From Marinobacter sp. (GTDB taxonomy: Bacteria > Pseudomonadota > Gammaproteobacteria > Pseudomonadales > Oleiphilaceae), in the NCBI GenBank assembly GCA_030149475.1, contig JASBRL010000144.1, positions 1-33,371 on the forward strand: DNA of 33,371 nucleotides, written 5' to 3'. Shown here in pieces: positions 24,474 through 32,845 of this stretch. The notes under the pieces are model-generated. The model was not told the origin of the DNA. It ran no database searches and saw only the letters and a program-made list of their open reading frames with translations. A program made the translations under genes and the position numbers. The stretch's first letter is position 1, and the number at the start of each line of letters is the position of its first letter.

Positions 24474-26207
24474 TCAGCCCTGAAGCGGACGTTCATTAAT
24501 GTGCCAATAATAAAGGACCTCAACGCGACTGCCTGACTCATCAAACGTCAGCGAGTCACTGAACTGGCGCAACAATTCCAACCCGCGCCCCGCATATCTT
24601 GCCGGACTAACCTGTGGTTCGGTCAGTGCACTCACATCGAAGCCTTTGCCGGTGTCTTCGCAGACAATACTGAGACACCCTCCCTCTGCCGTGGTGTGAT
24701 AGTCCAGCGTAAAGCATATCCCCTGTCCGTCAACGCTGGATAACCGGCGTTCTCTTTCAGCATAGTAGTGACCGAAGCCTTCCGGGGAATTTTTCCAGTG
24801 CGACGGCAGCTCCAGAATACCGTGTTCAAGAGCATTGGAGTACAGCTCTGACAGCAGGGTGTAGATTTCACCGCTGCAACGCCTCAATCCGGGCACTTCC
24901 ATACAGATATGCAAAAGCAGTGGCAGGGGATTGAACTGCGCCAGGGAGTTTCCGCTCACCGAGTAGCTGCAGTGCCAGGTGGCCGGCCCCTGTAGCGCCG
25001 ACGGTGAAATACGATGGGGCAACTCTGCCAGTGCCTGCTCATCCACCATCTCCATGGTGACCACGGTGAGGTCATCCTGTACAGACGTTGCCCCGGTGAA
25101 TTCCCTGATCCCGGCCAGCACCGCATCAAACACGGAACAGTCCCGGGGCACGGTCGCCAGCGACGCCCGCAACCGGGCCTCGCCATACATCTCGCCGACT
25201 TCGTTTTCGGCCTCCAGGATGCCGTCGGTGACGATCAGCAAGGAATCACCGGGCTCGGTCCTCAGGTATTCCACATCCGCCGAAAAACGATCAGGTTCCA
25301 ATACCCCCAGCGGCAGATGCGTGGAGGGTAGCGACTGAATCGTGCCCCCCCGAGCCAGCAGATAGGCGTCGGGGAGTCCGCCATTCCAGACACGGATCTC
25401 GTTCAGATGAAAGTCCGCTTCCACAAAGGCTGCGCAGCAGAACATCCCGGCAGGAAGAATGCGTTTGAGTTTCTGATTGATTTCCCGCAGCACATCGCCG
25501 CAACCGAACCCCTTACTGGTCATCCCGTAAAAAATCTCGGCAACCGGCATGGCTCCGATGGCCGCGGGCAACCCATGACCGGTAAAATCGCCTGTCAACA
25601 GGTGCATGCCACCCGATGGCCTGGGGCATGCGAACAGCACGTCGCCGTTAAAGATTGACAGTGGGGAGGCGTGGTAGTGAATGTTGGGCGCATCCAGGCA
25701 GCCGGTGTGGGCGATGTTGTCGAACACCCGCCTGGCGACCTGTTGCTCACTGAGCAGGTTCTCGTTGCGGGCGTGAATCAGGTCCCGCTGATGACTGAGT
25801 GTCCGCTGCAACAGTCGCATCCGGTTGAAGGCATTGATCTTGGCTTCAATGACGATACGATTGTAGGGTTTGGGCAGAAAGTCATCGCCACCGGCTTCGA
25901 GGCAGCGTGCGAGAGCATCAGCATCTGACAGCGAGGTCAGGAAAATAATCGGTACCAGCACTTCTCCCGCCAGCGCCTTTATCTGGCGTGCCGCTTCCAT
26001 GCCGTCCAGGCGTGGCATTAACACATCCAGCAGCACGATCTCGGGCAGGTATCGACGGTACTGTGCAACCGCCTCGAAACCGTCAGCAGCCACAATCACC
26101 TCGTGACCCTGGCGAGCCACCATGGTCTTGAGTATCAACCGGTCACTGTCACTGTCGTCTGCGATCAGAACGCGCAGAGGACCGGACTCAGACAGCGGTT
26201 CGTCCAC
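24474..26207 (-). CDS. hsbR: Response regulator with PP2C phosphatase and anti-sigma kinase domains (HsbR-like)
   Basis: A 577-residue three-domain protein. The receiver (about 10-130) has phospho-acceptor Asp61 in LLDVLMP and Lys113. The PP2C/SpoIIE phosphatase domain (about 175-390) has metal-binding acidic residues in GDFTGHG (Asp206), VTDGI (Asp328) and DDL (378-379). The C-terminal RsbW-type HATPase (about 430-570) has ELYSNALEHG (N box) and CEDTGKGFD (G box). In P. aeruginosa the homologue switches between phosphorylating and dephosphorylating the anti-anti-sigma factor HsbA, under HptB control. The start is a GTG with AGGGA 6 bases upstream, 9 bases after the hsbA stop. Confidence 0.92.
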   Translation of the reverse strand: MDEPLSESGPLRVLIADDSDSDRLILKTMVARQGHEVIVAADGFEAVAQYRRYLPEIVLLDVLMPRLDGMEAARQIKALAGEVLVPIIFLTSLSDADALARCLEAGGDDFLPKPYNRIVIEAKINAFNRMRLLQRTLSHQRDLIHARNENLLSEQQVARRVFDNIAHTGCLDAPNIHYHASPLSIFNGDVLFACPRPSGGMHLLTGDFTGHGLPAAIGAMPVAEIFYGMTSKGFGCGDVLREINQKLKRILPAGMFCCAAFVEADFHLNEIRVWNGGLPDAYLLARGGTIQSLPSTHLPLGVLEPDRFSADVEYLRTEPGDSLLIVTDGILEAENEVGEMYGEARLRASLATVPRDCSVFDAVLAGIREFTGATSVQDDLTVVTMEMVDEQALAELPHRISPSALQGPATWHCSYSVSGNSLAQFNPLPLLLHICMEVPGLRRCSGEIYTLLSELYSNALEHGILELPSHWKNSPEGFGHYYAERERRLSSVDGQGICFTLDYHTTAEGGCLSIVCEDTGKGFDVSALTEPQVSPARYAGRGLELLRQFSDSLTFDESGSRVEVLYYWHINERPLQG

Positions 26208-26216
26208 ATCAATTCC

Positions 26217-26522
26217 CTAACGGATGGAAAACAGCTTCTCAAAGTTGGATATCGTCAGTATCCGGCGGACATCGCTGTTACAGTTTTCAATCACAATGCG
26301 CGCTGAGTCGCCACCGGCATAATCCCGCAACAGCAACAACATACCCAGAGCCGAGCTGTCCAGATAGGTCGCGCTGGACATGTCGATCACGTAGGCGGAG
26401 ACGTCCTGATCGCCGTGCTCATAGGCATCCCGGAATGCCTGGTGGGTACTGAAATCAAATCGGCCTTCAATGTGTATGATCAGGGTCTGACCATCGTCGT
26501 CACGTCGCGTATGAACAGCCAT
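26217..26522 (-). CDS. hsbA: STAS-domain anti-sigma factor antagonist (HsbA-like)
   Basis: A 101-residue single STAS domain. The typical motif YVIDMSSATYLDSSALGML places the regulatory serine at residue 56 in DSSALG. By homology with HsbA it binds the anti-sigma factor FlgM when unphosphorylated, freeing FliA, and affects biofilm signalling when phosphorylated. GGAGG lies 7 bases before the ATG. It leads the hsbA-hsbR-hptB run after a 303-bp gap from fliJ. Confidence 0.9.
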   Translation of the reverse strand: MAVHTRRDDDGQTLIIHIEGRFDFSTHQAFRDAYEHGDQDVSAYVIDMSSATYLDSSALGMLLLLRDYAGGDSARIVIENCNSDVRRILTISNFEKLFSIR

Positions 26523-26825
26523 CCGGCAGCCTCCGTTAATCGTTTAGGGACGGCGATTCCAGGCCCTGTGCGGCACTCCGTCTCTCGGTATTTAATGCAT
26601 CCATGTAAGCTCCGACCCCACCATCGCTGACTCCGCACGGCGCCACAAAAATCTGTCGGTTTATCTTGCGCCCGGGTCACTCCGTGCGAACCAGGGCCAG
26701 AGAGTGACGGTACCTGCGCAGCAGCCTGCTTCCGGGGAAACGCGGATCACTACCTGACAGGATAGCTGAGCAACATGAGATTGCATGGGTTTTTCGGTAA
26801 ACGGTGAACCGGCTGGCGATTGCGG
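26523..26825. other. 303-bp non-coding gap between fliJ and hsbA
   Basis: No credible gene on either strand. On the minus strand it has two loose sigma-28-like matches (TAAA-N16-GCCGCACA at 26594-26567, and TAAA-N15-GCCGGATG overlapping the hsbA start). Neither is close enough to call. A separate promoter for the signalling genes is likely somewhere here because the gap interrupts an otherwise tight operon. Confidence 0.5.
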
Positions 26826-27278
26826 TCAACCCGGACCTGGCCGTTTGCGGGCGAATGCACGGCCGGCCTCTTCGTCCTGCACCTTTTGATCTCTCAGATC
26901 CTGATCACGCTGCTCCTGGTTGCGGCAGGCGTCAATATGCCGCGCCATCCCGCAACGACGTTCATAGGCATCGCGCCACTGCTGACGCGTTTGCTCAAAC
27001 TGATCCGATGCCGCCCGGACCTGGCGCTGCTGTTGCTGGATCACCTGATCCAGCTGGGCAATGAACGACTGCCAGCCCTGCAGACGACTGACCGATACCA
27101 CGCCCTGCTGATGGTTGCGCATCTGGTTACGGTACTCAGCCTGATAGTCGTATAGCTGATCCAGCCGCTGCTGTTGTTCCTGCAGCTGCATACGCGACCG
27201 ATTCATCTCCTCCCGTGCCGCATCCTCGCGACGCAACTCCAGCGAAAGCACGACCTCCAGTCGGCGGGAGCGCAACAT
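26826..27278 (-). CDS. fliJ: Flagellar export protein FliJ
   Basis: A 150-residue, highly charged, Gln/Arg/Glu-rich protein that is almost wholly coiled coil, starting [20 protein letters not shown]. Length is typical for FliJ, the stalk of the export ATPase that engages FlhA. The ATG shares one base with the fliI stop (TAATG), indicating translational coupling. Confidence 0.93.
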   Translation of the reverse strand: MLRSRRLEVVLSLELRREDAAREEMNRSRMQLQEQQQRLDQLYDYQAEYRNQMRNHQQGVVSVSRLQGWQSFIAQLDQVIQQQQRQVRAASDQFEQTRQQWRDAYERRCGMARHIDACRNQEQRDQDLRDQKVQDEEAGRAFARKRPGPG

Positions 27279-28636
27279 TATTCGCTCTCACCCCTGGGCG
27301 CAGGTCGTTCAGGCACCACCGCCCGGAGTTCGTCGATGCTTTCCGCCAACGGCGAACTCTTGCCCAGATCCTGGCGCAGAAACCCTCGCATCGCATCGAT
27401 GTGCTCAATGGCGTCGTCGGTTTCCGGGTCTGAGCCTTTAACGTAGGCGCCCACGCTGATCAGATCGCGGGCCTGCTGATAGCGGGCGTAGACCTGCTTG
27501 AAGCGCTGCGCTGTTGCGAAATGCGCCGGATCGGTCACCTGCGGCATGACCCGACTGACCGAGGCCTCGACATCGATAGCCGGATAGTGACCCTCTTCGG
27601 CCAGGCGACGGGACAACACAATGTGACCGTCGAGAATCGCCCGCGCCGCATCGGCAATCGGATCCTGCTGGTCATCGCCTTCGGTGAGAACCGTATAAAA
27701 CGCGGTAATGGACCCACCGCCGGGTTTGCCGTTACCCGTCCGTTCGACCAGTTGCGGCAGCTTGGCAAAGACCGACGGCGGGTATCCCTTGGTCGCCGGA
27801 GGCTCGCCCACCGCCAGCGCAATCTCACGCTGGGCCTGGGCATAACGGGTCAGCGAATCCATCAGCAGCAGGACCCGCTTGCCCTGGTCACGAAAATATT
27901 CCGCAATGCGGGTGGTCAGCATGGCGGCCCGCAAGCGCATCAGCGGCGAATCATCCGCTGGCGACGCGACCACCACTGAGCGTGCAAGCCCCGCTTCGCC
28001 GAGGATATCTTCAATAAATTCCTTGACCTCACGTCCCCGTTCACCGATCAGCCCGACAACCGTAATATCGGCGTCGGTAAAACGTGTCATCATGCCCAGC
28101 AGCATACTTTTGCCCACGCCACTGCCGGCAAACAGGCCTAGCCGCTGTCCCTGCCCCACGGTCAGCAACGCGTTGATCGCGCGAATGCCCACATCCATCG
28201 ATTGTCGAACCGGGGCGCGATGGAGCGGATTGATGATTTCGCCGGTGAGATCGACCTGCGCCGCGGCCTGTAACGGGCCATCGCCATCCAGCGGCGAACC
28301 GGTCCCGTTAATGACCCGACCAAGCAGTTCCGGACCGACCGGGACGCGGCTGGCTGCCGATAACGGCACCACCCGTGCCCCCGGACGCAGGCCTTCGATG
28401 GCGGTCAGCGGCATCAGGTAGACACGCTCATCCTCAAACCCCACCACTTCCGCTTCGACCGAGCCCACGCCCTGCCCCTGAATCACGCAGCGATCACCCA
28501 CCACCATGGGACAGCCCACGCACTCCAGAGTCAGGCCCACCATGCGCGTCAGCCGGCCGGAGAGTTCAGGCTCAATCTGCGGGGGCAGGTAATCCCCCAG
28601 ACGCTGAAGGCGCTCAGCCAGAGGGCGCATTGTCAT
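27278..28636 (-). CDS. fliI: Flagellum-specific export ATPase FliI
   Basis: A 452-residue F1-beta-like ATPase. Walker A is [17 protein letters not shown], Walker B is [20 protein letters not shown], and the downstream [20 protein letters not shown] is the flagellar/T3SS ATPase signature. It powers entry of substrates into the export gate with FliH and FliJ. I chose the ATG at 28634-28636 because GAGGAG lies 7 bases upstream. It overlaps the fliH end by 23 bases. Confidence 0.96.
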   Translation of the reverse strand: MTMRPLAERLQRLGDYLPPQIEPELSGRLTRMVGLTLECVGCPMVVGDRCVIQGQGVGSVEAEVVGFEDERVYLMPLTAIEGLRPGARVVPLSAASRVPVGPELLGRVINGTGSPLDGDGPLQAAAQVDLTGEIINPLHRAPVRQSMDVGIRAINALLTVGQGQRLGLFAGSGVGKSMLLGMMTRFTDADITVVGLIGERGREVKEFIEDILGEAGLARSVVVASPADDSPLMRLRAAMLTTRIAEYFRDQGKRVLLLMDSLTRYAQAQREIALAVGEPPATKGYPPSVFAKLPQLVERTGNGKPGGGSITAFYTVLTEGDDQQDPIADAARAILDGHIVLSRRLAEEGHYPAIDVEASVSRVMPQVTDPAHFATAQRFKQVYARYQQARDLISVGAYVKGSDPETDDAIEHIDAMRGFLRQDLGKSSPLAESIDELRAVVPERPAPRGESE

Positions 28637-29471
28637 CAGACTGCTCCTCATCGCTGTCTGCCGAAAGAACGTCCCGATGGAAGTCGGTCAGTTCACCCAT
28701 GCGCGCGTCCAACTCGACGCTGTCACCGGGCTCATCACTGGACAACTGACGGTCGAGCATACTCTGGACCGCTTTCTGGAAACGCTTCTCGGCGGTGAAA
28801 TCCACCAGGCTGTGGCGGGTCTCCACCTTGCAGCCTCCGGCCAGAATTTTCTCGTCTTCCACCACACGGGCTTCGGACTCAAACCGGTGTGCTACTTCTC
28901 GCACCCACTCAGCATCAAGCGGATTAACACGGATAGCGACATTTTCCCGGGTGGATGGCAGGCTCGCGACGGCCGCGCGCACCACCGCCTGAATGTGAGA
29001 AGAGTCTGTCGCCAGTTCGCGAAACACCACCGCCCGCGCCAGCGCCGTGGTCAGGTTTAGCAGTGCGGTTTCGAGCTCGTCTTCGTGACGCCGGATAGGG
29101 TCGAGCAACTCCCCCATCACGGCTTCCAGTCGGTCGAGACCGGCGTCAATTTCCTGTCGGGCATTGGTCAGCGAGGTTTCGCGTCCGGCAGCGGTCCCTT
29201 CTGCGTGACCCGCGTCGTAGCCCTCTTTATGGCCCTGTTCCCGACCTTCCGCCATGCCATCGCGATAACCGGCTTCATGGCCATCGGCACGCCCGTCCTC
29301 AAATGCGGCCTGCTGGATTTCCTCGATGTCTGCCGCCGTCAGTGGCTTGACGTCGCGATCCTCTATCCGTGCTACTTCGTTGCCCTGCTGGTCCAGCAGC
29401 GGTAATTCCCAACGCTCGTAAGCGGTCAGTTCTTCCGAGGGAATCCGGTCGAGGTGGCGGCGATCTTTCAT
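28614..29471 (-). CDS. fliH: Flagellar assembly protein FliH
   Basis: A 285-residue regulator of FliI. The N-terminal part contains the aromatic YERWELP segment. Residues 60-96 carry ten glycines at an exact spacing of four (GxxxG repeats), a hallmark of FliH stalk helices. The C-terminal domain (about 150-260) resembles the FliH/V-ATPase E subunit. The ATG at 29469-29471 shares one base with the fliG stop (TGATG). The GTG one codon earlier is less likely. Confidence 0.94.
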   Translation of the reverse strand: MKDRRHLDRIPSEELTAYERWELPLLDQQGNEVARIEDRDVKPLTAADIEEIQQAAFEDGRADGHEAGYRDGMAEGREQGHKEGYDAGHAEGTAAGRETSLTNARQEIDAGLDRLEAVMGELLDPIRRHEDELETALLNLTTALARAVVFRELATDSSHIQAVVRAAVASLPSTRENVAIRVNPLDAEWVREVAHRFESEARVVEDEKILAGGCKVETRHSLVDFTAEKRFQKAVQSMLDRQLSSDEPGDSVELDARMGELTDFHRDVLSADSDEEQSDDNAPSG

Positions 29472-30514
29472 CACATCATTTCTTCCCCGGCACCGCCGAG
29501 CGTAATCTCACCGGCCTCGGCCATCCGGCGGGCCACGGTGATGATGTCTTTCTGGGCCGCTTCCACCTCGCTGACGCGCACCGGCCCCTTCGCTTCGAGG
29601 TCGTCCTGCAACAGTTCACCGGCACGCTTGGACATGTTGCGGAAAATTTTGTCCTTGACGGCATCATCGGATCCTTTCAGGGCAACCACCAGCACATCGG
29701 ACGAAACTTCCCGCAGCAGAGCCTGAATGCCACGATCGTCAATATCCTTGAGATTGTCGAACACAAACATCAGATCTTCGATCGTGGTGGCCAGATCCGG
29801 GTCGGTGTCCTTGATCGCATCCAGCAGACTGCCTTCGATACTGCGATCCATGAAGTTCATGATGTCAGCGGCCCGCTTGATACCACCAATCCGACTGGTC
29901 TGAGCAGCGGAACCACCAGAGAATTGTTTTTCAAGGATATTATTGAGCTCCTGCAAGGCCTGGGGCTGGATACTTTCCAGCGAAGCCACCCGCATCATCA
30001 CATCCAGCCGGACCTTGTCATCCAGGGTACCCAGAATTTCAGCGGCCTGATCCGGGTCCAGATAGGAAATAACGATAGCCTGAATCTGCGGGTGCTCATA
30101 CCGGATAATGTCGCCAACGGCCCGGGGTTCCATCCATTTCAGGGTGTCCAGGCCAGTGGTGTTGCCCCCGATCAGAATCCTGTCGATCAGGCTGGCGGCC
30201 TTGTCATCCCCCAGCGCCTGGGTAAGCATGGCCCGAATATACTCATCATTGCCGACGCCCAGGCCCGTCTGGCCGCCCACGGCATCGACAAACTGATCCA
30301 TTACAAAGGCTACGTCATCCTTGCTGACGTCTTTCATCTGCGCCATCGCCACGCCCACACGCTGGACCTCTTTCGGCCCCATGTGCTTGAGAATCTGGGC
30401 GGCATCGGACTCACCCAGAGACATCAGCAGAATCGCGGCCTGCTCAACCCGGGGAATCTTGCGACGCGGTTTCTTGGTCGCCTCAGCCGGTTGTGAGCTA
30501 TTGTCGTCAGTCAT
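29471..30514 (-). CDS. fliG: Flagellar motor switch protein FliG
   Basis: A 347-residue rotor protein. The N-terminal FliF-binding region follows a basic tail. The middle domain has the EHPQ motif in IRYEHPQIQAIVISYLD. The C-terminal charged torque helix lies around residues 285-310 with MFVFDNLKDIDDRGIQALLREV preceding it. It transmits force from the stators and sets rotation direction with FliM. Its ATG overlaps the fliF stop by 8 bases. Confidence 0.97.
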   Translation of the reverse strand: MTDDNSSQPAEATKKPRRKIPRVEQAAILLMSLGESDAAQILKHMGPKEVQRVGVAMAQMKDVSKDDVAFVMDQFVDAVGGQTGLGVGNDEYIRAMLTQALGDDKAASLIDRILIGGNTTGLDTLKWMEPRAVGDIIRYEHPQIQAIVISYLDPDQAAEILGTLDDKVRLDVMMRVASLESIQPQALQELNNILEKQFSGGSAAQTSRIGGIKRAADIMNFMDRSIEGSLLDAIKDTDPDLATTIEDLMFVFDNLKDIDDRGIQALLREVSSDVLVVALKGSDDAVKDKIFRNMSKRAGELLQDDLEAKGPVRVSEVEAAQKDIITVARRMAEAGEITLGGAGEEMM

Positions 30515-32273
30515 CCACGTTTACCCACTGGCGCATCACCTGAGCGACCCGCGCGGGATCTTCGGCGATCAGGCCTTTCAGTGCATTCAGATGCCTATCA
30601 TAACTGTCCGTTGCGCCGGGCAAAAGCAGTTCATCGTTGCCGCTCATGGCCTTGCGCAGTGCGTCATCGCTGTCCAGACCGTCAAGATCGCCATAGCTGC
30701 CATCACCATCAAGTTCGCCATCGCGCCCCCGGCGCCCCCCACCAGACAGGTTTTTAAGAGTAGGTCGCAACAGCCCAAGTACCAGCACCAGGATCACCAA
30801 CCCGGCCAGCACCTGCTTCATCAGGTCCCAGAACCAGGGTTGCTCCCAGAACGCCGGCTCAACGTAATCCACCTTGGGCACGGCCGCAAACGCGGTGTTC
30901 ATCACCGTAACGCTGTCCCCGCGAGCGGCCGAGTAGCCAACCGCATCACGAATCAGCATGGTCAGGCGCTGTAACTCCTGTTTCGGCCAGGGTTGGAAAC
31001 TGACGGCCCCGGTCTTGGGGTCCACCACTTTCATGTCGTCCACGGCGACGGCGACGGACAGCCGCTGTATCTGACCTTTTTCCTGCTGCACGTAGCTGAC
31101 CGACCGGTTCATTTCGTAGTTTCGCGTCGACTCCTTGCGGACATTGACCGGCGCCGACTGACTGTTGGTTGCCCCTGTGGCAGAGCCAACACGATTACCC
31201 GCAGCGTTTGCGTTATTGGTAGTTCCACCATTGTTCGCATTGCTGGCCGCAGTGGTTTCAGGAACAGTGGCCGACCCCGGGGGCTGGTTCGACAGAGCGC
31301 CAGGGATCCCGCCACTGGACCCGGCAACGCGCTGCTCGGTCATCTCCCGCTCGCTGCGAATCGCCTTCTGCTCCGGGTTGTACAGTTCGTCCGCTTTCTC
31401 GACTGACGAAAAATCCAGATCCGCGCTGACCTGGGCACGAAACCGGCCATCGCCAACAATCGGCTCCACGATGGAGTTAATCCGCTGGGTCAGCCGTTTT
31501 TCCACCTGGGTGTTGTAATCGTACTGGTCCCGCATGCGCCAGTTGTCGCCCTGCTGCTCGCGCCCGGTGAGCAGGTGACCACTCTGGTCCACTACGGTGA
31601 CGTTCTTCTGGTTCATTTCGGGAATACTGCCGGCCACCAGATTGGTGATCGCGGCAATCTGCTCGTCACTCAGCCGACGGCCGGCAAACACATCCAGAAA
31701 CACCGAGGCAGTCGGTTCCCGCTCGTCGCGGACAAACACTGACTGCCTGGGCATGGCCAGGTGAACCCGAGCCCCTTTGACATTGGACATGCTGCTGATA
31801 GTGCGGGACAGCTCACCTTCCAGGCCGCGCCGGTAAGCAATGGTTTCCATGAACTGGGAGGTGCCCAGACCCCGCTCCTTATCCAGAATTTCGTAGCCGA
31901 TGGTCTGCTCGTCGGTCACGCCCTGAGCCGCCAGCTTGAGCCGGGCATCGTAAACAGAGCCGGCAGGCACCAGCAGCGCCCCGGACCGGGGGTCCATACG
32001 GTACTCGATACCGGCCTGATCGAGAATCGCCGTCACTTCCTGCGGGTTGTAGCTGGACAGATCACCGACCACAGGCTGATAGTTGGGTTCTTTCGCCCAC
32101 AGCACCACGGCCACACCGAGGGCGACACTGGCAGCCAGACCCACCATCAGACCAATCTGCCGCAACAGCGACAGGCGATTAAAACCGAATATCATGTTGC
32201 TGCGACTGGCGATACCGCTATCGTCCGCTGCTGTCATTGCGCTCGCTGGGGTTTCCGCAGGTACACTCGCCAT
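30507..32273 (-). CDS. fliF: Flagellar MS-ring protein FliF
   Basis: A 588-residue protein with two membrane helices (about 36-58 and 484-503). Between them is the periplasmic ring-building domain with the conserved LDKERGLGTSQFMETIAY and GARVHLAMPRQSVFVRDE. A Thr/Ser/Asn-rich low-complexity insertion lies around 330-375. The C-terminal cytoplasmic tail (about 560-588, LIAEDPARVAQVMRQWV) is the FliG-binding segment. FliF is the base on which the rotor and export gate are built. Confidence 0.97.
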   Translation of the reverse strand: MASVPAETPASAMTAADDSGIASRSNMIFGFNRLSLLRQIGLMVGLAASVALGVAVVLWAKEPNYQPVVGDLSSYNPQEVTAILDQAGIEYRMDPRSGALLVPAGSVYDARLKLAAQGVTDEQTIGYEILDKERGLGTSQFMETIAYRRGLEGELSRTISSMSNVKGARVHLAMPRQSVFVRDEREPTASVFLDVFAGRRLSDEQIAAITNLVAGSIPEMNQKNVTVVDQSGHLLTGREQQGDNWRMRDQYDYNTQVEKRLTQRINSIVEPIVGDGRFRAQVSADLDFSSVEKADELYNPEQKAIRSEREMTEQRVAGSSGGIPGALSNQPPGSATVPETTAASNANNGGTTNNANAAGNRVGSATGATNSQSAPVNVRKESTRNYEMNRSVSYVQQEKGQIQRLSVAVAVDDMKVVDPKTGAVSFQPWPKQELQRLTMLIRDAVGYSAARGDSVTVMNTAFAAVPKVDYVEPAFWEQPWFWDLMKQVLAGLVILVLVLGLLRPTLKNLSGGGRRGRDGELDGDGSYGDLDGLDSDDALRKAMSGNDELLLPGATDSYDRHLNALKGLIAEDPARVAQVMRQWVNVDD

Positions 32274-32288
32274 GGTTCTGCTCCGCTA

Positions 32289-32657
32289 TCAAACCGGCAT
32301 GTTCATGATGGTTTCGTAGGCTTTGACCACGCGATTACGTACCTGGGTCAGCGCTTCAAAAGAGACTGAGGCTTTTTGGGAGGCAATCATTACCCGACTG
32401 ATGTCCATAGCGGGATCGCCCTGTTCATAAGCCGTTCGCATGCTGCTGGCGGTCTGCTGAAGATCGTTGACCTGACCGACGGCCTGCTTGAGCATATCAC
32501 TGAATCCCGCAGTTTCCTGAGGCTTGTCCAGCTGGCCAGGGCCATCGATCCGGCCTTTGACACCACTGTCCTGCTCCAGCCGCTGATTCTGCATCATTTG
32601 CGATCGCAGTGAACGAATTTCTGAAAGTACGCTGTTGATGTCGGCACGTTGAACCAT
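32289..32657 (-). CDS. fliE: Flagellar hook-basal body protein FliE
   Basis: A 122-residue protein. The C-terminal half carries the FliE family region ([24 protein letters not shown] at the end) and the preceding [18 protein letters not shown]. It joins the MS ring to the rod. GGAG lies 6 bases before the ATG. A sigma-54 promoter about 100 bases upstream makes it the first gene of the fliEFGHIJ operon. Confidence 0.96.
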   Translation of the reverse strand: MVQRADINSVLSEIRSLRSQMMQNQRLEQDSGVKGRIDGPGQLDKPQETAGFSDMLKQAVGQVNDLQQTASSMRTAYEQGDPAMDISRVMIASQKASVSFEALTQVRNRVVKAYETIMNMPV

Positions 32658-32747
32658 GATTAACTCCCTGACCCTGCCGGACCCCGCCGGACATTGCCCG
32701 ACCTGTTACCGGGCGTTGTGACTCAAAACTGTCTCTGGAGCTTTTTA

Positions 32748-32766
32748 AAGCAAAATCATGGCCAAA
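32748..32766 (-). promoter_or_regulatory. Sigma-54 promoter of fliE
   Basis: The minus strand reads TTGGCCATGATTTTGCTT: GG (32763-32762) and GC (32751-32750) with 10 bases between and a perfect TTGC -12 element. The start is expected near 32738, about 80 bases before the fliE ATG. Confidence 0.8.
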
Positions 32767-32809
32767 ACCATTAAATCATTAAATTACAGTAAGTTGAAGT
32801 TAATGGTTT
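32765..32809. promoter_or_regulatory. Perfect 10-bp inverted repeat beside the fliE promoter
   Basis: AAACCATTAA (32765-32774) and TTAATGGTTT (32800-32809) are exact inverted copies, 25 bases apart, in an AT-rich patch immediately upstream of the sigma-54 -24 box. It may be an operator or activator site (for example for FleQ or FleR). The arms also overlap nothing coding. Confidence 0.5.
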
Positions 32810-32845
32810 GACGGGACGGCTGGCGGGCGACGAAGTCTTGACAGG

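Noticed and set aside
26520..26594. Sigma-28-like sites ahead of hsbA
   Set aside because: TAAA-N16-GCCGCACA and TAAA-N15-GCCGGATG each miss important -10 bases, and the second overlaps the start codon, so neither is a confident promoter.
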